Assembly: GCF_024459955.1 (NCBI RefSeq)
Contig: NZ_JANFXK010000011.1
Coordinates: 1 to 64,000, forward strand
DNA length: 64,000 nt
Direction of reading: 5' to 3'
Source: Anaerovorax odorimutans
GTDB taxonomy: Bacteria > Bacillota > Clostridia > Peptostreptococcales > Anaerovoracaceae
The number at the start of each line of letters is the position of its first letter. Position 1 is the first letter of the stretch. The notes beneath the pieces are model-generated. The model saw nothing but the letters and a program-made list of their open reading frames with translations. It searched no databases and had not been told where the DNA came from. The position numbers and the translations under genes are program-made. Positions 34,825 to 44,214 of the stretch are shown piece after piece.

Positions 34825-35763
34825 TTACCTCTTTTTTTCAATAACCCGTAATTTTGCGCTCCGCGCCCTGGGATTCTCATCCAGCTCCCCTTCGGTCGGA
34901 ACAATTGGTTTTCCCGTCACCTTTTTGATATCCGCTACTTTCCCGCATACGCATACGGGAAATTCTTTCGGACATGTACAAGGGTTGGCCCGCTTGTTGA
35001 ATATGTCCTTTACAATTCTATCCTCCAGCGAATGGAAGGTTATGATGCACAGCCGTCCCTTATCGGCCAGCACATCGCAGAATTCGCTTACGGCCCGCTC
35101 AAGCTGCCCCAGCTCGTCGTTAACCTCAATGCGAATCGCCTGAAAAGTCCGTTTTGCAGGATGCGGCCCATTGCGCCTGGCGGAAGCCGGAATGGCTGCC
35201 TTTATAAGCTCCACCAGCTGTCCGGTGGTTTCGATCGGCTTGTCCTTCCTGCCTTCTACAATGAACCTGCTGATTCTGGAAGCCCATTTTTCTTCCCCAT
35301 ATTTCTTTATGACTTCCGTCAGCTCTTTTTCTTTATAAGTATTGACCACCTGATAAGCGGTAAAGGAATCATCCTGGCTCATACGCATATCCAGCGGCGC
35401 GTCCTTCATATAAGAAAATCCCCGTTCCTCGTTATCCAGCTGGAAGGAGGATACTCCCAGGTCCAGGAGCGCCCCATTTATTTCGTTAATCCCCAATTGA
35501 TTTAATACGTCTTTAATATCCGCGTAGTTGCTCTGCACAAATAGCTTTTTGCAGTCATACGGCGCCAGACGTTCCTCTGCTGCCCGCAGGGCATCGCTGT
35601 CTCTGTCGATTCCAATGAGGGCCCCCTCGGTGGAAAGTGCCTGGCATATACCGCTGGCATGTCCGCCTCCCCCTAAAGTACCGTCAACATAGATTCCCTT
35701 TGGATCAATATTTAAATTTTCTATGCACGCATCGTACAAAACTGAAGTATGTTTAAAAATCAT
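34825..35763 (-). CDS. rsmH: 16S rRNA (cytosine-1402-N4)-methyltransferase RsmH
   Basis: The 312-residue enzyme has the SAM site [26 protein letters not shown], and [20 protein letters not shown] with SLEDRIVKD near the end. It also has a [12 protein letters not shown] cysteine insert. It methylates C1402 in the ribosomal P site. It overlaps mraZ by 11 bases in the usual mraZ-rsmH pair. Confidence 0.96.
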   Translation of the reverse strand: MIFKHTSVLYDACIENLNIDPKGIYVDGTLGGGGHASGICQALSTEGALIGIDRDSDALRAAEERLAPYDCKKLFVQSNYADIKDVLNQLGINEINGALLDLGVSSFQLDNEERGFSYMKDAPLDMRMSQDDSFTAYQVVNTYKEKELTEVIKKYGEEKWASRISRFIVEGRKDKPIETTGQLVELIKAAIPASARRNGPHPAKRTFQAIRIEVNDELGQLERAVSEFCDVLADKGRLCIITFHSLEDRIVKDIFNKRANPCTCPKEFPVCVCGKVADIKKVTGKPIVPTEGELDENPRARSAKLRVIEKKR

Positions 35764-36184
35764 AATTCATCATACTTTCCGCAAGCTGACTCGGGTCCAT
35801 TTCCCCGGTAGTTTCGCTGCTGTCCCACTCTTCCTTGCTCCACACCTCGATCTTCTCGTAAGATCCCACTGTAATCAGATCTTTCCCGATATTGGCGTAG
35901 TCCCGCAATTCCTGCGGAATCGTCAGCCGTCCCTGCTTGTCGATCTCCCCTTCTACTGCGCTCGCATAGAAATGCCTGGCCAGCTGCCTGGCCTTTGGAT
36001 CGGCAGAAGGCAGCTTGCTAAGCTTTTCCATAAACCTTTCCCACTCACTCATAGGATGGATTTCGAGACATTTGTCGATTGCCTTGCTGACAATGCATTT
36101 CTGTCCCAGCTCGTCGCGAAACTTGGCAGGCACGATCATTCTGCCTTTGGCATCTATGGAATTTTGATATTTGCCTACCAGCAT
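35753..36184 (-). CDS. mraZ: Transcriptional regulator MraZ
   Basis: The 143-residue protein has two MraZ/AbrB-like halves, each with a [15 protein letters not shown] or [15 protein letters not shown] core. MraZ forms a ring that binds the direct repeats upstream of its own operon and represses dcw transcription. Matching boxes lie at 36223-36254. It is the first gene of the dcw operon. Confidence 0.96.
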   Translation of the reverse strand: MLVGKYQNSIDAKGRMIVPAKFRDELGQKCIVSKAIDKCLEIHPMSEWERFMEKLSKLPSADPKARQLARHFYASAVEGEIDKQGRLTIPQELRDYANIGKDLITVGSYEKIEVWSKEEWDSSETTGEMDPSQLAESMMNYDF

Positions 36185-36222
36185 CTGCCACTCCCCCTAT
36201 GTTAGGATGAAACCATTTTACT

Positions 36223-36254
36223 CCACATTCCTCCACCTCGCAACCACTTTCCAC
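36223..36254 (-). promoter_or_regulatory. MraZ box array
   Basis: CCAC occurs on the plus strand (GTGG on the minus) at 36223, 36233, 36244 and 36251. The first three are spaced by about one helical turn, as in known MraZ operators. The array lies 38-70 bases upstream of mraZ. Confidence 0.65.
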
Positions 36255-36295
36255 CATTTTGCATCTTTTTTACCCCACTTTTTGACTGTGCAAAT

Positions 36296-36323
36296 ATCCT
36301 ATTTTAAGCCAATTTACTGTCAA
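36296..36323 (-). promoter_or_regulatory. Candidate promoter of the dcw operon
   Basis: On the minus strand TTGACA (36323-36318) is followed by a 16-base spacer and TAGGAT (36301-36296). The MraZ boxes start about 40 bases further downstream. The -10 is weak. The rest of 36185-36454 shows no gene. Confidence 0.5.
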
Positions 36324-36454
36324 CCACAATATCTTGTATTTTGTCTTTTGGATTCTTCCCATATGTGGTAAAAATCCAGAGAGGCCGGTTGTGGAGCATC
36401 GCCCTCAACCCCTTATAATTTCAACGTTTTCTCAGGTTTTTATTCAAAAAAGCT

Positions 36455-36495
36455 AAAAGAGAAAGGCCGTTTCTTTTCAAAAACCTTTCTCTTTT
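36455..36495 (-). terminator. Strong hairpin terminator of sfsA
   Basis: AAAAGAGAAAGG and CCTTTCTCTTTT pair perfectly over 12 bases with a 17-base loop. It lies about 40 bases beyond the sfsA stop, and on the minus strand is followed by a T-rich tract (AGCTTTTTTG). Confidence 0.75.
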
Positions 36496-36537
36496 ATTTC
36501 ACATCATGGGGCTGTCTACGTGCCGCAAAACGGGCTA

Positions 36538-37239
36538 TTACAGCTTCACCAGTATGGGAGAAGAGAGCCGCAGGCTGCCCGGAGACACCTGGCAGTCATA
36601 GGCCATCAGCTTTACACCCTCTTTATCCGCCTTCCGAAGCGCATCTCCAAAAGCGGAATGTGTTCTGTCATTGGGCATGAAACAGGAAATTCCTTTCATT
36701 TGAATTACAAATAAAAGGAAGGCCCCGTAACCTTCCCTTTTGGCCCGAATCAATTCTTCCACATGTTTCACTCCCCGCACCGTAGGCGCATCGGGAAATC
36801 TGGCTATCCCCGATTCTTCCAGCGTCACCCCTTTGACCTCAATAAAGCCCCTTTTTCCGCTTTCGTCCTCCACATAAAAATCCAGTCTGGAATCTCCGTA
36901 AACCTGCTCCCCTTTTACTATAACAATCTTGCCCATCTCCGGCAGCTGCAGATTTCCTCCCGTCAAAGCCTTCTTCACTACCTGATTGGGAGCCTGCGAA
37001 TCGATGTTGACCGGAGCTCCGTTTTTCTCCACGCCGATGAGAGAGTAGCGCATCTTCCGCGTTCCCATTCTGCCCTGAAAGTCTTCCAGATAGACGGCGG
37101 CGCCCGGGACCAGCAGCTCCTTCAAACGACCGGTATTTTTTACGTGGGCCTTTTCCTCTCTTCCCTCGATGTTTACGCTTGCGATAAAACGGTTTGGCCT
37201 GCTTATAAAATTGCCTTTACATATCTTTAAATATTCCAT
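36538..37239 (-). CDS. sfsA: SfsA family DNA-binding/nuclease-like protein
   Basis: The 233-residue protein matches SfsA throughout. It has an OB-like N-terminal domain (FISRPNRFIASVNIEG, then HVKNTGRLKELLVPG) and a nuclease-like C-terminal half (RLDFYVEDE, GFIEVKGVTLEE, FPDAPTVRGVKHVEEL). SfsA was described as a sugar-fermentation stimulation protein in E. coli, but its mechanism is unsettled. It is monocistronic here and has its own terminator. Confidence 0.92.
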   Translation of the reverse strand: MEYLKICKGNFISRPNRFIASVNIEGREEKAHVKNTGRLKELLVPGAAVYLEDFQGRMGTRKMRYSLIGVEKNGAPVNIDSQAPNQVVKKALTGGNLQLPEMGKIVIVKGEQVYGDSRLDFYVEDESGKRGFIEVKGVTLEESGIARFPDAPTVRGVKHVEELIRAKREGYGAFLLFVIQMKGISCFMPNDRTHSAFGDALRKADKEGVKLMAYDCQVSPGSLRLSSPILVKL

Positions 37240-37331
37240 AATCCTATTTTAACAGAACTAATTTGCTTTTAACAGCAAAATTCTCGCAAACACGTTGGAA
37301 TTTACTTGTTATAATGTGGACAAGATAGTAT

Positions 37332-37472
37332 AATGGACGCATAGATTTTTAACGGCGTTGCCGCAATGTAGCGTCCATTGAAACCCGCGGCGACGTGGCT
37401 TGCGGGTTATAATGACCGCATAGATTTTTAACGGCGTTGCCGTAATGTGGCGTCCATTGAAACCCGCGGCGG
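37332..37472. repeat. Two palindromic repeat units, 79 bp apart
   Basis: Unit 1 (37332-37393) and unit 2 (37411-37472) differ at four of about 62 positions and then diverge. Unit 1 is itself a dyad: AATGGACGC and GCGTCCATT close a stem around CGGCGTTGCCG. Each unit begins just after TAT at a TATAATG. The block fills most of the spacer between sfsA and the lipoprotein gene. Confidence 0.7.
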
Positions 37473-37547
37473 GTTTCGCGGCGAGGGTGCGGGTGCTGGT
37501 TTTGCCGGTGCGTTGGAGTATGGCTGGATATTTGTATGGAGGAAAAA

Positions 37548-38066
37548 ATGAGACGAAAAAAGTTCGCAGGAATATTGCTTTTAGTTTCTGTGGCAGCTTT
37601 GGTTTTTCTGTCCGGGTGCGGACAGACGCATACCGGTGATGATCTGGAGGAACCGGAGATTACGGTGGAATACCTGTCAGGTGAGTTTGCGGATCAGATC
37701 CTGCGCGACGGCGGCGAAAAAGAGTTGGGCGCAATCCGGATTGAAGATGAAGGGGATGGCAAATATGCTCTGACTGTAGAAAGCATGGTCATTGTCGAAA
37801 GTTCTTATTCCAAAAGCGGTTACTACGTTGCCGATAAGAACATCTCCACTAAGGTGCCTCTGGATTCGGAAGCGAGAGTTACTTATATAAAGGATAAGAA
37901 AAAAGGACCTGAGGTCATCGAACTTGACGAGTTTATTAAAAAAGCCCAAAAGGATGCCAAGACGGAAGACTTTTCGGACCCTGATTCGGAAAAGCTCTAC
38001 GACGTGTACATAATCGGAGGCAATGCGCTGATGCTGCTGGCAAAAGAGATGCCGGACGGAAAATAG
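37548..38066 (+). CDS. Lipoprotein of unknown function
   Basis: The 172-residue protein begins with a lipoprotein signal peptide: MRRKKFAGILLLVSVAALVF, then LSGC, with the lipidated Cys at 24. GGAGG lies five bases before the ATG at 37548, so the in-frame ATG at 37536 is not used. The mature part is acidic with no motif I recognise. The next gene in the same direction is lgt, which makes the lipid anchor for such proteins, but it lies over 1 kb away. Confidence 0.72.
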   Translation: MRRKKFAGILLLVSVAALVFLSGCGQTHTGDDLEEPEITVEYLSGEFADQILRDGGEKELGAIRIEDEGDGKYALTVESMVIVESSYSKSGYYVADKNISTKVPLDSEARVTYIKDKKKGPEVIELDEFIKKAQKDAKTEDFSDPDSEKLYDVYIIGGNALMLLAKEMPDGK

Positions 38067-38151
38067 AAGCAGGAAATAGAAGAAATGTGGATAAGGCGGC
38101 GGTCTATTGTACGGTAAGCGAGTCATATCCCTTTCACCAAAAGGCAGATCC

Positions 38152-38311
38152 GGTAACTTTTTCTGTTTTTTTCAAAAGTTTACGCATTTTTCAACGATCC
38201 TGCGGCCTTCAAAACGGCTGGCAACACAAATTTTCATTTTTTACGGTTTCGAGTACCCGCTGGCCCACAACTTTGCGTAACTTTGTCTCATTTTTTCGAA
38301 AAGTTACCGCA
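38152..38311. repeat. Pair of about 36-bp palindromic repeats, 124 bp apart
   Basis: A GTAACTTT-(T-rich)-AAAGTT(T)AC segment at 38152-38186 recurs at 38276-38311 with one gap and about 80% identity. Each is an imperfect dyad. GGTAACTTTT appears a third time just before lgt at 39153. Confidence 0.55.
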
Positions 38312-38385
38312 ACCCGGTCGCGGCTCGGTCGCAGTCCGCAGATGATGCGGGCTTGGCCGGATTAGTACGGTGCTGCCATCAAGTA

Positions 38386-38660
38386 GAATATCATATGGTT
38401 TCCGGAAAAAATGGAAAATTGATAGTTTCGCCTGGATTATCCTTAAAAAATAAGAAAGAGTGTCGCAAGGTACGATTATTTCAAGGTTAAATGATACTTT
38501 CAGGAAAGGGCACGGTAAGATCTTCGTAAAACTATCAAAATAGCGCGATAGAATCCGCTCTATTGATAGTTAGCCGCTTTTATTTTCCCAAATCGCTGTG
38601 AAACTATCAAAGTTACGCTATTTTCTTGTACCTATTGATATCTGGGTGTTGAAACTCAAA
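38386..38660 (+). repeat. 72-bp-periodic dyad repeat, copy 1 (diverged)
   Basis: TATC boxes lie at 38389, 38461 (as TGTC), 38533 and 38605, and GATA boxes at 38421, 38493, 38565 and 38637. Both series have an exact 72-base period with 32 bases from each TATC to its GATA. Pair 3 is extended to a perfect AACTATCAA/TTGATAGTT dyad. It is the most diverged of three copies. The rest of 38067-39161 contains no convincing gene. Confidence 0.8.
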
Positions 38661-39032
38661 AACTGGTACAAACGTTATGGAATAGAGGCTCTGAGAAAGG
38701 TTGATTTTCCCACTGGGCTTGTTTATATGAAACCTGCCCAAAAGGCAAATTGCGATTTTTCTCAACGCGCAGCGAAAAACCAAGTTCTTGTTGAACTTTT
38801 TTCAAGGATACGGAGCATGCAGCGCTAGAAACTCAATCAAAAGGCGATTTCGAACAGGATCAGGGACCACGAGCCTTGAAAATACACCAACAAGTAAGTT
38901 GAAATGACTCCGGTGTTGAACAAATATGCACATTGCTTAAAAAGCTTTGGCTGGCCACTTTGTCCGGTGAGTGGTGTTTTCCACAGAAAACCGCCGCAGG
39001 ACTTGCAGTAATCTGAGATTTATCGTATTATC

Positions 39033-39063
39033 AAAAGATGTGGTGCTTCGGCTCGCATCTTTT
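39033..39063 (+). terminator. Hairpin upstream of lgt
   Basis: AAAAGATG and CATCTTTT pair over a 15-base GC-rich loop, followed by CTTG. It stands about 100 bases before lgt and could end transcription arriving from the repeat-rich spacer. Confidence 0.4.
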
Positions 39064-39161
39064 CTTGCGTAGTTTACCGGGGCATCCGCATTACATAGCT
39101 TCTTCGCATAAAGAAGAGGCCATGATGAAATTAAAAGGAAGGTTAAATTCAGGTAACTTTT

Positions 39162-39917
39162 ATGCCTATACCAAATCCTGTTGCCTTCACGCTCTTTGGC
39201 ATTGATGTCATGTGGTACGGCATCCTCATTGCCACGGGGATTGTCTTGGCAACGATCATAACTTACAGGCGGGCACCCCGCCATGGGCTGGAGTCGGAAA
39301 AAATCCTCGACTTTGTCCTCATCTGTATCCCTGCGGGAATCATCGGAGCACGGCTTTATTACGTTGCTTTCAACTGGGAGCAGTACAGCGGTGATTTTCT
39401 GAAAATCATCAATACCAGGCTGGGCGGACTGGCCATTCACGGCGGCCTGATCTTCGGGCTGGGCGCGGCGGCGATCCTGTGCATAATCTGGAAGATTCGC
39501 CCGCTCAACGTCATGGATCTGGCAATCCCCTCGGTAGCGCTGGCGCAGGCCATCGGCCGCTGGGGAAATTACTTTAATTCCGAAGCTCACGGAGGTCCCA
39601 CTGATCTTCCCTGGGCAGTGACGGTAAACGGACAGACTTATCACCCGACTTTTTTGTATGAGTCCATCTGGTGTCTGCTTCTGTTCTTTGTCCTGATCTA
39701 TATCGACAACCGCCGTCAGTTCGAAGGCCAGATTTTTCTGCTCTACGGAATTTTGTATTCTGTGGAACGCTTTTTTGTGGAAGGTCTGCGTACGGATTCG
39801 CTAATGATCGGGCCCTTTAAGCAGGCCCAGGTTCTGAGCCTTTCCGTCATCATAGTATTTATCGCTATTTACGTATTTTTATATAATCGCTGGAAAAAGG
39901 AGAAGTCAAAGAAATGA
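39162..39917 (+). CDS. lgt: Prolipoprotein diacylglyceryl transferase Lgt
   Basis: The 251-residue membrane enzyme has about seven spans and the family motifs GLAIHGGLIFG and AQAIGRWGNYFNSEAHGGPT, followed by HPTFLYES. It attaches diacylglycerol to the lipobox cysteine of prolipoproteins. The stop overlaps the ychF start by four bases (ATGA). A weak AGGTAA precedes the start. Confidence 0.95.
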   Translation: MPIPNPVAFTLFGIDVMWYGILIATGIVLATIITYRRAPRHGLESEKILDFVLICIPAGIIGARLYYVAFNWEQYSGDFLKIINTRLGGLAIHGGLIFGLGAAAILCIIWKIRPLNVMDLAIPSVALAQAIGRWGNYFNSEAHGGPTDLPWAVTVNGQTYHPTFLYESIWCLLLFFVLIYIDNRRQFEGQIFLLYGILYSVERFFVEGLRTDSLMIGPFKQAQVLSLSVIIVFIAIYVFLYNRWKKEKSKK

Positions 39918-41008
39918 AATTAGGAATTGTAGGCTTGCCTAACGTAGGCAAAAGTACGTTATTCAACGCAATCACAAAAGCAGGTGCGGAAGCAGCCAAT
40001 TATCCCTTCTGTACCATTGAACCCAACGTGGGAGTGGTAACGGTCCCCGACGAGCGGCTGAAAGTGCTTCATGAAATGTATAATTCGAAAAAAACCGTCT
40101 ATACGACGATTGAGTTTTATGACATCGCCGGGCTGGTTAAGGGTGCGTCCAAAGGTGAGGGCCTGGGCAACAAGTTCCTTGGCCATATCCGCGAGGTGGC
40201 CGCTATCGTTCACGTGGTCCGCTGTTTTGAGGATCCCAATGTTGTTCATGTGGATGGAAAAATCGACCCGCTCTCCGATATCGAAACCATCAATATGGAG
40301 CTGATTCTCTCCGATATGGAGATTCTGGAACGCCGTATCCAGAAAACCACTAAAAACCTCAAGGGTGACAAGAGCCTGCAAAAAGAGCTGGATCTGCTGA
40401 AAAAAATCGCCGACTTCCTCGGCAGCGGCCGCTCCGCCCGGGCCATGGAGCTGACTGAGGAAGAGGACGAATTTGTGAAAAGTCTGGATCTCCTTTCCTA
40501 CAAGCCGGTCATCTATGCTGCCAATGTTTCTGAGGATGAGGCCGGTGCTGATTCGGAAAACGAGTATGTAAAAGCTGTTCGCGAATTTGCGGCAACCGAA
40601 GGCTCCGACGTGGTTGTGATCTGTGCTAAGATTGAAGCGGAAATTTCTGAGCTGGACGAAGAGGAAAAGGCCATGTTCCTGGAAGAGCTGGGCATCGACG
40701 AATCCGGCCTGGACAAGCTGGTGAAGGCATCCTATCACCTGCTGGATCTGATTTCCTTCCTGACGGCCGGCGAACCGGAGGTCAGAGCCTGGACCATTAC
40801 CCGCGGCACCAAAGCGCCGGGGGCTGCCGGTAAAATCCATACGGATTTTGAGAAGGGCTTTATCCGTGCGGAAACCATCGCCTATGATAAGCTGATCGAG
40901 TGCGGCGGCAATCTGGCGACGGCCAAAGAAAAGGGCCTGATCCGCTCGGAAGGAAAGGACTATGAAGTGAAGGATGGGGATGTGATGCATTTCCTTTTCA
41001 ATGTTTGA
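39914..41008 (+). CDS. ychF: YchF/Obg-like ATPase
   Basis: The 364-residue protein has the G1 motif [15 protein letters not shown], a long coiled-coil insert (about 128-200) and a C-terminal TGS domain ([19 protein letters not shown]). YchF prefers ATP over GTP and associates with ribosomes. It overlaps lgt by four bases and is followed by a strong terminator. Confidence 0.95.
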   Translation: MKLGIVGLPNVGKSTLFNAITKAGAEAANYPFCTIEPNVGVVTVPDERLKVLHEMYNSKKTVYTTIEFYDIAGLVKGASKGEGLGNKFLGHIREVAAIVHVVRCFEDPNVVHVDGKIDPLSDIETINMELILSDMEILERRIQKTTKNLKGDKSLQKELDLLKKIADFLGSGRSARAMELTEEEDEFVKSLDLLSYKPVIYAANVSEDEAGADSENEYVKAVREFAATEGSDVVVICAKIEAEISELDEEEKAMFLEELGIDESGLDKLVKASYHLLDLISFLTAGEPEVRAWTITRGTKAPGAAGKIHTDFEKGFIRAETIAYDKLIECGGNLATAKEKGLIRSEGKDYEVKDGDVMHFLFNV

Positions 41009-41050
41009 TGATTATGGAGACCGTTGAAAACGGTTAGCCAGATTGGTTTA

Positions 41051-41087
41051 AAGTAACCGTATCCTTAGCTCGGGCGGTTACTTTTTT
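41051..41087 (+). terminator. Terminator of lgt-ychF
   Basis: AAGTAACCG and CGGTTACTT form a nine-pair stem followed by a run of T. It begins 43 bases after the ychF stop. Confidence 0.85.
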
Positions 41088-41098
41088 ATAACGTAGGA

Positions 41099-41214
41099 AA
41101 TATCGCCTTTGGCGATATTGACGAAGTTTCAAAGAACGCACATTGCAAAGCGTCGCCCCTTGCGGGCGACATGTGTGCATAGGAATCTTTGATTCCGTCA
41201 TGCACACGTTTTTT
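41099..41214 (+). repeat. Block of three consecutive hairpins
   Basis: Hairpin 1: AATATCGCC/GGCGATATT over TTT (41099-41119). Hairpin 2: GTCGCCC/GGGCGAC (41152-41170). Hairpin 3: GTGTGCAT with inner GGAATC, paired with GATTCC and ATGCACAC (41173-41207), followed by GTTTTTT. The block lies between the ychF terminator and the SDR gene and looks like a structured RNA or REP-type element. Confidence 0.6.
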
Positions 41215-41326
41215 ATGTACTCAATTAAAATTGTACAAATCTTTAGAGCCGTCTTGCAAAGCAAGCTTGCTATTTCCCCTTAAAGAGCGCATTATAATAG
41301 CAGCAGGAAGAAAGGAGCTGGACAAA

Positions 41327-42106
41327 TTGAAACGATTAGAAGGAAAAACAGCCTTGATAACAGGTGCGACAAAAGGAATCGGTAAGGTGACCGCGGAGCT
41401 CTTCGTCTCAGAAGGCGCAAAGGTAATCCTCTGCGGCAGAAATGAAAATGACGGGATAGCTCTGGAAACAGCATTGAACTCCAAAGCATCCGATATGGCG
41501 GCATTTTGCAAATTGGACGTAACGGACAGGAAAAGCTGGGAGAAGGCAATCGCCTTTGCCAAAGAAAAATTTGGTGAATTAAATATTTTAATTAACAATG
41601 CGGGGATCAGCTTTCGCGAAAACTTAGGAGAAATTTCCGACGAAACATGGGACAAGACAGTCGCCACCAACCAGACCGGCGTATATTACGGCATGCAGCT
41701 GGGAATCGCGGCGATCGCAGAAAACGGTAAACCAGGAGCGATCGTCAGCACCGCATCCGTCGATGGAGTTGTGGGTGACAGTGATTTTTTCGGATACTGC
41801 GCCACGAAAGCCGCAGTACAGGCTATGACCCGCTGCGCCGCTTTATACTGCGGGGAACAGGGCTTCAACATCCGGGTCAATGCTGTTGCTCCCGGATATA
41901 TCCTGACCGAAATGGCCGAGGAAGACGCACGTCAGAATGGGCAAACCATGGATGAGTATTGCCGTGAATTTACAAAAGCGCATCCCATCGGCAGAATCGG
42001 CCAGCCGATTGAAGTCGCTGAAGCTTACCTGTTCCTGGCCTCCGACGCGGCATCCTTTACAACGGGAACAACTCTCATGGTAGATGGCGGATATGTGGCA
42101 AAATAG
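41327..42106 (+). CDS. Short-chain dehydrogenase/reductase
   Basis: The 259-residue classical SDR has the cofactor loop TGATKGIG, the NNAG motif, and the catalytic Ser/Tyr/Lys in STASVDG and YCATK. Acidic residues after the second strand are absent (CGRNEND), so cofactor choice is unclear. A TTG start at 41327 is used because AAAGGAG lies nine bases upstream and the length then equals the family norm. The substrate is unknown; sugar, steroid and cyclic-alcohol dehydrogenases all resemble it. A TATAAT at 41293 may be its -10. Confidence 0.85.
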   Translation: MKRLEGKTALITGATKGIGKVTAELFVSEGAKVILCGRNENDGIALETALNSKASDMAAFCKLDVTDRKSWEKAIAFAKEKFGELNILINNAGISFRENLGEISDETWDKTVATNQTGVYYGMQLGIAAIAENGKPGAIVSTASVDGVVGDSDFFGYCATKAAVQAMTRCAALYCGEQGFNIRVNAVAPGYILTEMAEEDARQNGQTMDEYCREFTKAHPIGRIGQPIEVAEAYLFLASDAASFTTGTTLMVDGGYVAK

Positions 42107-42163
42107 TCATAACTTGCGAGCTGCAACGTGCCTGTTTCATGTATATTGCATCTTACGGCAACG

Positions 42164-42515
42164 CCGGCTCAATTGGATAATATCGTAGGTCTTCCGAAAA
42201 AAGCGAAAAAATGATAGTTTCGCCTGCATTATCCTTGGGAAATAAGAAAGAATATCGCAATATACAATTATTTAACATCCAAACGATACTTTCAGAAAAA
42301 AACACGGCGAAATCTTGATGAAAGTATCAAAACAGCACGGCTGAATACGCTTTATTGATATTCAGCCGTTTCTAGTTTTTAAAGTCGCTGTGAAACTATC
42401 AAAATTGTGCGGCCTCCTTGTAGCTATTGATATTTAGGCGTTAAAACCCTGGCTGGTGGGCAAAGGTGTTGAAGTCCCGGCTGGCAGGCAAAAAGGATTT
42501 TTCTCATATCCATTA
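42164..42515 (+). repeat. 72-bp-periodic dyad repeat, copy 2
   Basis: TATC boxes lie at 42181, 42253, 42325 and 42397, and GATA boxes at 42213, 42285, 42357 and 42429. All are exact, with a 72-base period and 32 bases within each pair. By hand count it differs from copy 3 at about 16 of 215 positions in the core. It has a short internal duplication near 42450-42485. It lies just outside the left end of the glycopolymer locus. Confidence 0.85.
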
Positions 42516-42558
42516 TGCCGCAAATGGCCGGGATGGATACTGTTGTGAAAAAAGTAAA

Positions 42559-42594
42559 AGAGCGGAGGGTTTCTAAACGCCCCCGCTCTATTTT
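42559..42594. terminator. Hairpin between the SDR gene and the LCP gene
   Basis: AGAGCGG and CCGCTCT pair, with further GG/CC pairs past one mismatch, over a TTTCTAAAC-type loop, followed by ATTTTATT. It probably ends rightward transcripts and may also end the leftward glycopolymer operon. Confidence 0.6.
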
Positions 42595-42728
42595 ATTGTG
42601 TAGGGAATATCAACAAAGTCGACCACTAAAAAGAATCCTGCGAAGCCGACTTTTGTTCTATCTCATCAATCAGCTTTGGAGAGCTCGGAAAATATTGTGT
42701 AATTAACGCACCTTAAGGTGGATAAAGA

Positions 42729-44189
42729 TTACTTACTTCCCATGTTCGCTTCTATCTTCTCCTGTGCTGCTTCTACAGACGCATCATCCGGAACCACAAC
42801 ATAAAGCTGTCTGCTTCCCATACTGTAAGTCGAATCATAGGTTCCCTTTCCGGTAATGGAAATACTTTCAATATTCCAGTCCCCCAAATCCGAAAGCTGC
42901 GTTCGCACAAGAGACGAGATATCTTTCTGTGCCAGATTGGTCTGAATTTCATCTCCAACCGCATTTAGTAGCTGCGTATATTTTGTTAGAATCACGCTAC
43001 TGCCTGTCACTTTTTCCAAAATTGCGCTTAACACACGCTGTTGATTTTTAATCCGTTCCTGATCGCCATCAGAAAAAGACTTTCTTTCTCTGGCAAAGAA
43101 AAGAGCCGCTTCGCCGTCCAGATGGTTGACTCCCTCCGTATAAGAATACTCAGATACCGACGACTTGAAGGCGTGCGGCGATGTTACGTCAATTCCGCCG
43201 ATCGCATCCACAATATCCTGCAGCGATGTGAAGTTAACCCGAATGTAGTAATTAATGTCCAGATTCAGCCAGTCTTCGACTGTAGAAACAGTTTCATCAA
43301 TGCCATAAATCCCGGAATGGGTCAGCTTGTCCAGCTGTCCATAAGAATGGAGCTTAACATAAGTGTCCCGCGGAATAGAAGTAAGCAAAATTTGCTTGTT
43401 CTGCGGATTCACCGTCATGATCATATTAACATCGCTTCGTGAAACCTTACCGATTCCGCCATAGGTATCGATTCCGCTGATGTAAACGTTAAAGGGTTCT
43501 TCCGTTATTCCAACCCTCTTTGCCAGATCTTTATTTTGAATATCGACTGTAACCTGATGAATAATTCTTGTATTTTCTTCAAATCCCTTTGTATATTCGC
43601 AGATCATATCATAATTGCTGCTGCTGAGAAAAATGATCCGATCGTGTTCGTTCTTTTTTCCATCAATCAGAGTTGTCTGCAGTTTCATAAATCCGCCAAC
43701 TTCTTTATAGCTTACACCTGTCTCTTTTTTCAGAGTCTCCTGTGCTTCTTTGTAAGATGAAGAAGGGCTCTCATATGTAAAAACTGTCTTCCCCTCAATA
43801 TCACTGAGCTTTTTATAATCGCCATGCTTTAGCGCTACCACGTAAAAGGATTCATACTGTTTGTCCTCATCGCTCATATTATGAAAAACCTCATAGGTAG
43901 TAAACAGATAAAAGCATCCTACACCAAGAAGCAGGATCAGCAGAACGGATATAACAGCGCCTGTTTTTCGCTGTTTCGTTCCTTCCTTTCTACTGTTTAA
44001 CAGTTTGAATATCAATGCGGTCAGTAAGATTATAATCACAAAGACCGAGATATTGGCCGCCATCGGCAGAATGTCCAGCACCGCCAGAAGAGACAGAAAT
44101 ACGATGTCCGCGACTAAAACGATCAGTTCCAGAATCAGCAGCCCGATTGAATTTGGCAGAATATGTAGTTTTCGGTTATCGTTTTTCAT
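42729..44189 (-). CDS. LytR-CpsA-Psr (LCP) family glycopolymer transferase
   Basis: The 486-residue protein has three N-terminal spans (about 10-90) and then an accessory domain of about 110 residues. The LCP domain follows (SRSDVNMIMTVNPQNKQILL, SIPRDTYV, then FFARERKSFSDGDQERIKNQ). LCP enzymes move glycopolymers from undecaprenyl pyrophosphate to peptidoglycan. It is the last gene of the glycopolymer operon and supplies the wall-attachment step. The C-terminal domain of about 100 residues is typical of the longer LCP proteins. Confidence 0.92.
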   Translation of the reverse strand: MKNDNRKLHILPNSIGLLILELIVLVADIVFLSLLAVLDILPMAANISVFVIIILLTALIFKLLNSRKEGTKQRKTGAVISVLLILLLGVGCFYLFTTYEVFHNMSDEDKQYESFYVVALKHGDYKKLSDIEGKTVFTYESPSSSYKEAQETLKKETGVSYKEVGGFMKLQTTLIDGKKNEHDRIIFLSSSNYDMICEYTKGFEENTRIIHQVTVDIQNKDLAKRVGITEEPFNVYISGIDTYGGIGKVSRSDVNMIMTVNPQNKQILLTSIPRDTYVKLHSYGQLDKLTHSGIYGIDETVSTVEDWLNLDINYYIRVNFTSLQDIVDAIGGIDVTSPHAFKSSVSEYSYTEGVNHLDGEAALFFARERKSFSDGDQERIKNQQRVLSAILEKVTGSSVILTKYTQLLNAVGDEIQTNLAQKDISSLVRTQLSDLGDWNIESISITGKGTYDSTYSMGSRQLYVVVPDDASVEAAQEKIEANMGSK

Positions 44190-44214
44190 GGTGGGTTCCT
44201 CTTTTCTATCTTAA

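Noticed and set aside
38386-38660. CRISPR array
   Set aside because: The periodicity is 72 bp, but the repeated parts are short dyad boxes and the intervening sequences are conserved between distant copies. There are no identical repeats with unique spacers and no cas genes.
38598-38828. Insertion-sequence transposase fragment (a stretch resembling WYKRYGIEALRK)
   Set aside because: The 76-codon frame starts inside repeat copy 1 and has no ribosome site. The similarity to IS3-type helix-turn-helix segments is too short to trust.
39959-40990. A 343-codon open frame on the minus strand
   Set aside because: Antisense shadow of ychF, which has clear G1 and TGS motifs.
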